Shown here piece after piece: positions 24,901 through 36,900 of a DNA stretch of 64,000 nt. Origin of the DNA: Lineus longissimus (taxonomy: Eukaryota > Nemertea > Pilidiophora > Heteronemertea > Lineidae); assembly GCF_910592395.1 (NCBI RefSeq), contig NC_088312.1, forward strand, positions 7,934,001 through 7,998,000. Direction: 5' to 3'. A model generated the notes under the pieces. That model was not told where the DNA came from, made no database searches, and saw only the letters and a list, made by a program, of their open reading frames with translations. Each line of letters starts with the position of its first letter. The stretch's first letter is position 1. Made by a program: the position numbers and the translations under genes.

Positions 24901-27900
24901 AAGTCTACAGATATAAAGAAATTATTTGATGAAAAAATTAATTTCGAATTTTGCTAATTGGGTAATAGGGGGCGTGTTTTGAGTTTTTTCTGCCAGTTGG
25001 CTGAAAACAGTGGAAATATCAAAGTCTGTCTAATTTGTCGATTATAAAAAAATTTCCGTGGTCAATCACCAATTTCCATCGCACCAGTTACTCGCAAGAC
25101 TAACCCGTATATCATATCCGAATTTCAGTTTCACTACTTGACGCGTTTGTTGATGCGTCGCGGTCAAACATTGACAATTTAACTGCTAAAAGGCTTAAAA
25201 AATCAATTGTGGTCTTGTCTCTATTTACACTACATTTTGGGTCAATATAGTGAAAAATTTGAATGTGCTCAAATCACTCTAATTCATTTAGAATATTGTA
25301 TTGCTGATGATTTAAGGTCAAAACAAGCTAAAATAATGAGAAAAAAACTTAATTTGACCCAAATAAGAGTCAACCTGACCCCGGTCTAAGTTCGGTTTCA
25401 TTTTTACAAGTCTTGTTGTGTTGCCATTCATTTTGTAATTTCTTTGAAACTACTTAGGCCTTGATTCTGAAAGTTGTGCCCTAAGCAGCAAATATATTCC
25501 TAAATCACATCCTAAATTTTCAGCTCCATAGCTTGCTTATTCTGGCCAGGGCAGGTCTTTGAATTTGGTGCTGTTGGCTGCAAAATCATGACTTTTTGTC
25601 GATTTTGTCCTCTTTCGTCGCTTTGGCACAGTTGTACCACTCTTTGAAATGTCTCTCATTTCTCCAAAAATGTCCAGATATGACTTTCCTTTGTTGGAGA
25701 GTTGTGGGATGTCATGTACATTAGTTTGAAAAAAATCTCAAAATGTTAACCCCTGAAATGTACCTTCATTGAGACAAGACCACTAATGAATATTCATAGG
25801 TTGGAGGGTCGAGGCCTATCAATTAGACGAGTGCATGTTTTTTACTCTCAAGTACATATTTGGAGAGGTATTGAAAAAATATTTGCTGTGGCAAGTCTAC
25901 AGATATAAAGAAATTATTTGATGAAAAAATTAATTTCGAATTTTGCTAATTGGGTAATAGGGGGCGTGTTTTGAGTTTTTTCTGCCAGTTGGCTGAAAAC
26001 AGTGGAAATATCAAAGTCTGTCTAATTTGTCGATTATAAAAAAATTTCCGTGGTCAATCACCAATTTCCATCGCACCAGTTACTCGCAAGACTAACCCGT
26101 ATATCATATCCGAATTTCAGTTTCACTACTTGACGCGTTTGTTGATGCGTCGCGGTCAAACATTGACAATTTAACTGCTAAAAGGCTTAAAAAATCAATT
26201 GTGGTCTTGTCTCATGGAGTGTCTTTCAAAGCAAGGATTGAGGGTGTTCTCAGCCAAATGAATCTTCCCCTTATTCAGCCAATTCCATGCTGCAGTGAGC
26301 TACAAGAGCTGGATCGAAACACGTTTACGAGAAATTGCTGTAGATGTGTTGTCGGTTCATCAAGTGAATTGCTTCTAGTAATTTGATAAATTTCCTGACG
26401 ACTTTTATTAGGTTTGTAAATTTCAATTTGCTTTTTTCCTCTATAAAACAGGTACATTTTTCCTGAGTTCGTAATGCAAGTGGGAGCAGTGTTAAGAACT
26501 AATGGCCCGAATAAGTTTTGTACGTGCTCTTACCCTGATGGGAATACCTCATCAAAACATACCAGAAATTAGAAAAGTTGAGAGCTTATTAGGAGGGATA
26601 TGGTCTTTTTTCAAGATGCTGATATTGATTGGAATAGACACCCTTATTTGAGTGGAATTGGGATGATCACCTTATGCTGCAGAAATTTGGCTCCGTTAAA
26701 TTTCCTCCGCCGCTATAGTTCTTTTCATGATTTTTCATTGCGTTACAGTAACAATGCTGGCTATGGCAACAACATTTGTCATGATCTTCAAAGATAAAGG
26801 CTATAATTCTGGCATCTGTTTTTGCACAGAGGCAACAGTATGTCACTTTCCATTCTCTTTTCTCATCAATCCTCAAGACGTTTTGGAGAAAAAAACGAAA
26901 TTCCTACTCCTTTTTTTCATCATATTCCACCAAAGAGTGTACAAATGTTACACAGCCATCATCTTCAAGTGGGCTGGTTTGACAAATTAATATATCTGAA
27001 GGAGTCCACACAATAGAAATGTTGTAGATGTTTGGTTACTGTGTTATGGTTTGGAATGCTGAGCACCCTTGTCTTACATGTAGTATAAGTTAAACAGTGA
27101 TTCATCTTCTTGCCTATAATCTTGATAGACGTTAAAGTGAACTTATCCCTGCATTTCGATTGTGACATTGTCCTCAAGAGGTCTGTTTGGACAACTGGAA
27201 ATGATTATAAACACTACAGAAGCTCATTCAATGTACATAGCCATCATGAGGGTGATTTGTCAATGTTAATTTTCACAGCGATGAAAATGCACTTTTGTAC
27301 AATAGTTGAATACGGGGATAGAGACCCTTTACCAAAGTAACCTTGAATGAAGCCAACACTCATTAAGTGTTTTTGCCTTCTTCACCACACAGCAATTAAA
27401 ATGCTGTTATCGCAATTGGAATTTAAAACGTACTCAAAAACTTCCCGGTTTTCTGTATCGCCAATTTGTTGTATATCAGGTAGTTTTTTGTCAGTGTTTC
27501 TAACTGTCATAATCACCTGTTGGTTTCTCATAAAGCATTTCACTCTTCACTGCTCGATGCAATCATTCAGTAAAAACATCACGCACCCATGCACCACTCC
27601 TGTGAGAGAACCACCATTTACTTCAAATTATCATGTCATCATCTCAATGAGTATTATTTTCTCACATTTATGGAGAAGTTAGAATTTGATAATACCATCT
27701 TCTACCAATCGGCCTCGGGCAATGGAATATAATATTGCGTTTCTGCACCAGAATTCACAGAAATATGAGTATAGCATAACTTCAAACGACTTTTTGGTCG
27801 GAAAAGTTTCACATTGTGCAAAAAAGCATGTTGTAAGGTGAAATGTTGGCAGACGCCGGTGCTTAAACTTTTGCCTGTTTTTTGTGTCTGATTCCGCAAG

Positions 27901-30900
27901 AAAGAATGCATGATTTTAAGCCACCAATTGTCACTAACCTTTTGTCGTGAATTATTTAATCAACCAAAGCTTTGCCTAATGAGAAATTTTCGCTTCATGT
28001 TTAGAACGGCAAAAAGCACGAAGTCATAAATTTTGTCCATGTCTTTTCCCAAGCGAGCGATTGCTTGAATAAGATCTATCACGTGTTGCGTGGAGCGTGG
28101 AGAGAAATTGGAGAATTTTTGATAGTGTGACATTGATAAATTCATCATTGTTGGAATTTGAATAAGTTGAAGGGAGTAGCCTGCAGGAAAATGATACTTT
28201 GAATGTTAGCGCTAAATACTAATGGTTCATTGCCAACTTTTATGTCACCCCAGATCTAGAGATTGAATTAATACACCTGAAGAACCATTTTTTCATAACT
28301 TCTGGCAGGCTGGTTACTTCTGAGAACCATCATTTAGCATTGTAAATTCCTGGACCATCAAAGCTAGACTATACCAACACATACCAAGGGCATCCACCTA
28401 CCCATCTATACTGACACTTAAACAACAACCAAGTACAACTCAAATAATTGCAAGCTGTTAGTAACAAAAGGAATACAATCAAGTCGATACCCTCAAAATT
28501 TTCACCAACATAACACAATCATGTCCTTACAAAACTAACAAAGTTAGACACCAACACTAAGGGTCTCTACCTTAACGCCAACAAAAAGAAATACAGTGAT
28601 GTAGCCCAAATGTTACAGCTCTGCACAGTCTATCACCACGAAAGGAACACACACAGCTTCACCCCAACTTTTCACCAACATTACACAAACATGTGCCCAC
28701 ACTCAACATTTTCACCATCATAACATAATCATGTAGCTCCCCCCCCCCCCCCCACACACACACATTTTCATCAACATAACACAATCATGTGACTACACAC
28801 CAACAAAGCTAGCCCACAAACACATGGTATACCTTCTCAATAACGAAAAGGAATACTGCATGTAACCTAGAGTTACAGGTCACATTCTGTCACTAAAATA
28901 GGAACACAGTTATGTGACATCTCAAATTTTCATCAACGGCTTACACAGCAACAATGCTAGACACCGACACGCAAGGTCTCTACCTTTTTTCTGTCAGGGG
29001 AGAGAGGTGCTAGTTCATGGCGTCTGTTCAGGAACGGGTCATGCTGCAAGAAAATACCGAAAATAGACCATCAACAGAAGAAAAGATGGGAATAGAAGCA
29101 TTGATATGGTTGGAAATCATTTTCAGATGATGACAAGAGTTTTCCATTAAAAATCAGGCATGTCGAGGGTCAGTGGTCTCTTTACCTGCAAAAGATATGA
29201 ATTGTATGAGTTTATTCGTTGGTGCTATTTGAAATCGGGGACAGTCATCATTCTCAGGCCATCAAACAATTAGGAACACACAGACTAACTGTATTAAATC
29301 AAACAAAGTTTCATTTTGTCGTATATCTAGTGTATTACCAATGCTATCACTCATGTTTATACTTGTATTTGTGGTTCCACACACCCACTTCCAAAAGGTT
29401 ATTACCATAAACTATATGATTGCCATGTTCATAAATCACCTGTTCTGCCCTATCAATGGACTACCGTCTCGCCACTATTGACTAATGAAACATCATCTGG
29501 GCTATTGTATTGAATGGAGGTCCATCAATGATCATGACCAGAGTTCACACATGATCAAGACCTCTCCTTATGTGAATCGGTCCATCGAGGCCAGGGAAAT
29601 TAACAGGGTGTATCAGGCACTATGAGACTGCAACCAGGCCATCATCATTAGCTAATTAGTCACATAATGACCACAGACCATTGCCAGCATCTCTGTTCCT
29701 GTCTTCAGGGCTCAATCAACTTATGATGATAGTGGAATATGGTAGAGTTGGAAGCTTTTATTGGAAATGCGAGTTAAGACTCACAATGCGACTTAAGCAT
29801 GTTAAGAGGGAAAGCAACCGGTGCATTTCCATTACCATTTATTGAACTGTAACATCCACACTGAGCACCAACAAACCTACACTTAAAGTGTCATTTTATA
29901 CCATATTAAGTTGTAATTTAGATTGATACATGTATATCAAACTAACTGGAAAGTAGCACTATTATTATCCCACCAGAGTGGTATCGGCAGACTTTCATCC
30001 CACAGATACAACATCATTTCAACAAGCTTTATTGGTATGAGATAATTCCTCTCACAGCGGTCACTCTCACATAATGATCCAACAGTAAGCTATCAAATTC
30101 CTTGGGGATGGAGCTAACTGCCTCATCCTCTGAGATGCAGCCTATTAACCAGGATGAATGAGTATAAACTTGATTGAACATGTCACGTACAAAATACGTT
30201 CATACATCTTTAGGGAGGTGCTATCCTCATTAAGTTCAGTGTGTCAACAACACAGACAGGCTAAAGGCTATATTCATTGTTATGGTGGATAGTTTAATTC
30301 CTTATTGTCTCATCTTCATTTCAACCTTGCCCGTCACTTTGCCACTGATCTTGGTCTTTCACCAAAACAGCATTGTGACTATAACCCTTGATAAATTGAA
30401 ATGCAATGTGACTGAGCCAAACCCACTGCATGAACCCATGCATTTATTGATTGAAAAACAACAGCTATTCAACCAAAGAGGAAACTCCTTGGTCTGGGAG
30501 TGATATGTGTCAGACCCTATTGGCACAGCACAACAGACAGAATCCACATACTCTTCAAATTTGAGAGCAGCAGCTGAATTAGCTTACCAAGGCACACTGA
30601 TGGTATTTCTCCAGATAAGAATATAATATGTCATAATTAACTCAACAAGAAAATCAATCCAATGGAGGTAACTGATAAAACATTTCAAATCGTTTGCCAA
30701 ACTCGAACTATTCTAAAGCACTTGCGGCACAATGGAAACTCTCCAGTTACTGAACAGGAATTCCTCTTCCAGCATCACATCTGAAATATACCAAGTACAC
30801 TTCTTGTATCTATTCGAGTTAGACATATTAGAATGAAATGCTGCACACCCTTCAAGCTCTACATAGAAGTGGATGGTGTCCTATCCTTTTACACATTTGG

Positions 30901-33900
30901 CATTATTGACTTGTAATGTAATACAGAGGTAACACCTCGCCGGAAAAACATAATCTTGTGCAAATCTTGCAAAGATTTTAGACAGCGACCCCAAAGTTGG
31001 TTGCATCTACTCCTTATTTCCCAAGGTTCAGTACTGGTGTCTCCAAAAATACTTCAACTTGAGGTTATCTTCTTTAGACATGCATAAAATCCTTTCCGAC
31101 AAAGTAATATACCATTCGTATCAATGTTCTCTTATTTTCTGGAATATTCTAATGGAAATTAAACTGAACCACACTACCAATAGCTTTGCACTACAAAGTG
31201 ACTAGACGCATACCAAATGAAATTGCATGATTAACATGATTTCTATACACGCAATATATTCTAGACATAAAAATAACGACATTTTACAGCCATTTCAACA
31301 CAATACAAACCTATTTAATGGTACCACAGTTGGCTATATTTCTCACAGTAACCATGGTGACATTATATCGTGATAACAAGTATTAAACCCCAAACAACCA
31401 ATCAATCTTACACATGTTATTTTATGGGATGTCAAATGTTTGACTACTTTATTTATCACTTTAAAACGTAGCAATCCGAGCAAAAATAACAACTGTCAAA
31501 TGCGGTGAACATCATTGAAATGACTGATGTGAAAATCTTGCTACAAGACTGCTAGAATTTGGGAAATTCATCATCGACATTAACGTAATAGAGTTCAGCC
31601 CCACCCCCCTCCCAAGATGTAACACAAATCTTGGCAGATAATAAGTCACACTACCATCAACACGCAACAGTGACTTGGCAAGGATTTGTCAAGAACGATT
31701 TGAGCATAATTTGGCAATATGCACAAACGAAGGTACATTGACCAAATCAAACTTTGTAACACAAAAATGTAAACTGATCATACCTTTGGATTCTCCATGG
31801 GTTTTTTTAGCATGATTGACCTCATTCGACATCTCATATCATCCAATCTGCTTAATGAAGATGATCTCTGATTGGAGCCTTTAATATCAACTTTTGCACA
31901 GCGTGTTGACGAACTCCGGGTCATATTTTTATTATTGAACGAATGTAGCGAGTATCTTTCTCTAAAGCGTGTTAAAGGGTTCTTTCCCGGTGGCAAACTT
32001 CCCGAGGAACGCTCCAGCGTACTACATGGGGAATTTTTTAATGTATCCTTACTCTCCGCATCAATTTGTACGACATCGTCAGAGAAGGAAACACGACTAG
32101 AATTCGAATTATGGCGAGTACGCCTTCCAGTATGCAATTTGGGACTTTCTGAACTAGTTCGGTTACGCACAACAGGATTTTCATTACCGCCATTCTTTAT
32201 ACAAGTTCTTGAAACATTTTTATCTGGATTCGATCCAATACTAGAATGACTTGCATCACTTAGATCAGAACTATGTCTACTTCTGCGCCCCTGACTGCGC
32301 TTACTTTCTGACACCTGACTCTCTTTACTTTTTGAACTTTCTTGAGAGGCCAACAAAATCTCTTTTAGAGTCGGCTTCTCTCCAGTCCTTTTAAAATTGC
32401 CACAACCATTTTTGACATCAGCATCAACCGAGTTTAATCTAGGTGTGGGAGGTTGCAACACCTCACCATCACAATGTTTAACTTGATCACATTTTGAACT
32501 TTCATTATCACAGTTAGAATCATCTTTTTCATATTTATCACATTTTCTATCAATGTTTTGCTCCATTTCAACAGAATTATCTTCGACACGGCCAAGATCA
32601 TGAGCAGCTAATTCCTCAGGGCATCTGTCACCACCTGCCCTATCTTTTTCATCCATCCCTGCTAGACCTGGGCTTTCTTTTAATACTGCCTCCTTACACT
32701 CCAACCCCGCACCTCCTTGGCGGTCAGCCTCCTTCTCTCCTGGACGCCCATCACAGCCATCTCCAACCTCTCTCCCCGCCTCATCCCCACTTTCTGGCCT
32801 CGACTCTTCATTCCCCATTTTTCAAGTTATCCTTTCACTATCACTAAAGAATACAAGTCAGCAAATAAGACAGTCATTCGTTTTGAAAAGTCGAATCCAT
32901 CAATTATCTCATACCAATCGCTTCCTGTTGCTACTCCATGCAAACCAATGCCAAGTTGAATCCTGTAATGAACTAACAAACAGAAAGAAGAAATTGAATA
33001 GGATACCTCCCTTAGGTCACAGTGGATTGTTTAAGTTGCTGAAAGCAGAGAAGCTGAGCATCCAACGACTCAAAGATAATACAACTTGCTCAGTAATCCT
33101 TCGTAGGAGTTCTCTAGTGAACAAGCACTGGAGTACTTGTGCCTGAAGTTGATGTCACGTCTCTATCTAAAGAATCCTGAACAGAAAGGAATGGCTCACT
33201 TAGCAGCAGGTCGCGTCTTTTTTTGTAGCATAAATCCTCATTCATGTACTCTTCCACTGATTCTCATCAAGAATGACTGCACACTTAGATATTCACATCA
33301 GCATACGTCTTTTAGGAACAGAAAAACTGTAATGGTGCACTTTCGCTAAATAGTTTATTTATCACGGAGAAGATAAGTCTTGAAGTAGAAGAGAGATTGA
33401 AGCATCCTCACATAGAGTGCATCAGGTCCTTGACTCCCACTGTCACCTGATCAGAATGCCTTTCTAAAAAATCATCCAAAGTGAATTCCAATGTAAGGAA
33501 CAGTTAAATATTTATTGATCTTCGTCTAATTGAGGCTTAATTGAGTTAAATCCAACGACAAAGTGTCCTCTACTGCACATATGTTCTCTTTGAAACCTAT
33601 TCCTCAATTATGAAATCATCTCCTATTGAGTCATAACTAGAAAAAAGCATAAGGTATTGACACCAAAAATTTCCAACACTGGCGGCAATTTTCAAACCCA
33701 TGTGACAAAAATGTCTGTTGTCTTGTTCCGTCCGCGCCAACCCCAAACAGAGTACGAGAGTACGGAACTGTTCACAGTAACAAGATCACCCATAACCAAT
33801 AAAAAGCCGTCAGTGACAAGTACCGTAACCTAAAAGCCAATAATCTTTGGCCGAGAATTCTCTAATAAAAGCAAACAGTTTATCTGACACTTTTGCCACT

Positions 33901-36900
33901 ATCAGAATCAATGGCTGTAAACCGCCTGCCTCTCTTGATCACCACCACGAAATGACAGAACGAAATGGCTAAGAGGACAAGTTCAGTGAAAGTTATTTGC
34001 ACTGCAACAAACATCCGCTCCAATGCCGATATATTCAAACTTAGATTTGATGGCGGTGAACCCTGCCAGTGTTAGGAAAATACCTCATTAACACATGAAA
34101 TAGTCAACACAGTTAAAGTTCAGTTCAGTGTGAAAGGCACAGAGATTCATTAACAAAACCCAACTACCTTCTGACACAATACTAGTATCTTCTGTCTTAG
34201 TACATCTGTTTGTCGGATCATTATAGAATTGATAGCTCCAATTACAACTTTGTCTTAGAAGTGTAAACTGTAATCCAGAATCACTACCGAACCACACAAA
34301 AGTCGTCAAGGCACGATTGCCATAGAGACAGAATCTTTTGAACTCAGGTGTATCCAAATTGACTCGAGTTACCCCCGAATAATGACAAGCTGAATGCAGC
34401 ACAAAACAATACAACCATAGTCCATTTCACAAGAAATCGCTAAAGGCTTAAAATGGCTTGCAGAAGTTGCCAGTATTTTGCTTCAACTGGCTCATATCTT
34501 CTCTTGCCGAGTACCAATTGTTGATGACCAATAATGAATAAACCAAGATACAATACACAAGGCATGACAAACGAGGAACTTTATCCACATTTTATGGGAC
34601 AGAACACTGTCCATTAGCCATTAAAGTTTGCCAAATACAGCCTTGATATAAACCACATAATCTATTTGACAATAGAGATGCTGTGAGCCTGGTCTTGTAG
34701 TCAAATCAGTAATCCGGGACCCTGATACAATATCAATAAATAATGGAATGGAACAGACATAAGAGAGGATTACCCATTGCATGATCGGATCAGAAACCTT
34801 TGATATATCTTTGTGAATGGAGCAGCAAGGCGTGTACCTTTTCAAAGCCTGTGCGAACATGCACCAAAACCAAAGGCTGATGACAAATATGACATCACCA
34901 TACAATTACAGAGCCAGCAAATGATGTTACCATGACACACTGAATCTCGCAAGACGTCATTGGTTCGCTGTGGTTAACTGTTTCACCTCGTTTCATCCTC
35001 TGGTATCAAAACCTACCTCCTCATGAACTCTGAAAAGGTACATGAGAATCTAAAAAGACACAATTCACCAAGTGAGGTGACCAGTACTAGTCTGCGATTC
35101 TTTCTCACTGCCCCTCCATTATTGCGGAGGTGCCCAGGCCAAATTGCATGACAATTGGCCAAGAAGCTGATATTGAGTTGAGAGCTGAGCGTCCGCGAGG
35201 ACATTATGAGCTCTATAAATAATATTGGGTGATTTGAAGCTGATAAACGCAACGAACACGTACTAGTCCAGATAAACAGATTGTCATGGGATAGGGGTCG
35301 TTCCGATGATGTGGTCATAAACAGTATGTGAGCGTTAGGATACAAACAATCCGTTTAAGAAAGAGCCGGTTATGGATGAAAAAACTCATCTTGTCCAAAT
35401 TTAATTCTAACTGTAGTCCTCTTAAATTCAACTAAAAAATTGCCCATAGTGACAGTTACAGCAAATTGCTATTGATATGTCAACAAACCAGAATTTCAAA
35501 TGAAACAGAATCCACAGCAAAGAGTCAATGAGCAACTGAACATATATGCTGTGCGAGGGAAAACTCAATAAAGGTGACAATTTAAAGAAATCTAAACGCT
35601 AGAGCAAACAAAACTGCAACGAAGGCTTTTTTCCACTCAGAATCCTTGGTTTTGAAAGAAGGTGTAATACCATTTTAATAGCAATCCACTGAAAGTAGCC
35701 AGGAGGCTCCAGTTTCAATCATGGTAATGGCAACATCAAAGTGAATGAAGATAGAAATCTATCTCTCCAACAGATCATCAGACAGAAAGAAATTGGTGAG
35801 AATCCAATGATCATCAGGAAGAGCAACGCAAAGGCTAAAGGCTAATTTGGCTGGATTTGCTGACATTTTCCTAGCTTCGCCCAAACATTGATGGTAACGT
35901 TAGGTTACGACTAGTCAGATATGAAAGTTGGAGGGAGGTTCATCTTCCTTTATTCACATTCTGATCCATGCCAATCTCAATATTTGCCCCCTCATTATCA
36001 ACACTATGAGGCAACAACGGCCAGCCACAAAACAAGATTGGTAACTTTCTGACACGCCATTCACTTACAACAGCCAACACATGGAAACTACAGTAAGTCG
36101 ATTCCAAAAAGCAGTCACAAAGTCCTTGTGTCCAGAGTTCCTTAAATTTTATATTCCAACAAGACATGATGATAGTCTCAAGGGATTGCTCACACAATGC
36201 TGGCCTTCTGACCACAACTCTGAACTAATACACCATCGAAAGCTCTCATATTTGTCCTTGGCAAATCAGCTTGGTGTGATATATTTCCGATACTTCATTT
36301 GAGAAAGCGCTAAGACAGAGCTGTTAAGACTCTTGGCGGCTCATTCAACACTGCTGACGTATTTGGATACCCTTGACTGTGAGCAAGAGGAATGGCCAAG
36401 TAAGATAGTGCAATGCACTTGAAGCCAATGTCAGTGAGAACGTCAAGGATTCAAGAGGAAGATGCATCTCATATCATTTTCACACTGCAGTCTATCCCAC
36501 AGAGTACTTAAAGGCTAACGCAGACAGCTAAGACCTTGATATCATAAATGTATCCCTGGCCCCTCCTAACACACGACATTAACTTGATATGACCATCATT
36601 ACTGTAAATATAATGGACAACAGCACTCCGAGAAGAGGAATCGGCATTCCAGTAATGATCAATGAAACAGAACCAAACCGTCCCTGGCTCTGAGGAACCT
36701 AGCTCTAGGATGCGCCAATGAATAATCCACAACCCTAGTACACTACTTGTCCTCATCTGTCATACTGTCACCTGTACCATCTGAGATTCCAGATAATCCT
36801 TCCTGACTGTGTCCCATCAGGAGAGCAAAATCAATAAATGTCGCCACAGCCTCACCTGGAACTAGACACAACAGCACTATACTTTGATTGACAGAGAGCC

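Larger units (their letters stand above)
24779..26213. mobile_element. Composite mobile element: two identical 443-bp terminal repeats around a 549-bp core
   Basis: The segment 24779-25221 recurs as 25771-26213, offset 992 bp, identical by eye. Each copy starts GAGACAAGACCAC and ends GTGGTCTTGTCTC, a perfect 13-bp inverted repeat. ATGG lies immediately outside both outer ends (24775-24778 and 26214-26217), while the inner ends have no matching duplication, so the whole 1,435 bp appears to have inserted as one unit. The core has no credible coding frame and I see no primer-binding site or polypurine tract. Alternatives are a TRIM-like LTR element with unusual ends or two MITEs mobilised together as a composite transposon. 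Perfect identity implies a recent insertion. Confidence 0.8.
24352..28983 (-). other. 4.6-kb intron of the Slp-family gene
   Basis: Phase-0 intron from GTAGAGACC at 28983 to TTTGCAG. It holds the 1,435-bp composite repeat element (24779-26213) and, at its start in transcript sense, the minisatellite described at 28380-29190. A minus-strand open frame at 27960-28148 is not recognised and is unsupported by splice sites. Confidence 0.7.

Noticed and set aside
24779-26213. Reading the composite as an ordinary LTR retrotransposon
   Set aside because: Ends are not TG...CA, there is no visible primer-binding site or polypurine tract, no coding capacity, and each repeat carries its own inverted termini.
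35026-35040. 13-nt microexon with CCTTTTCAG acceptor and GAG|GTAGGT donor on the minus strand
   Set aside because: Its length is not a multiple of three and no neighbouring exon has a phase that would restore the frame.
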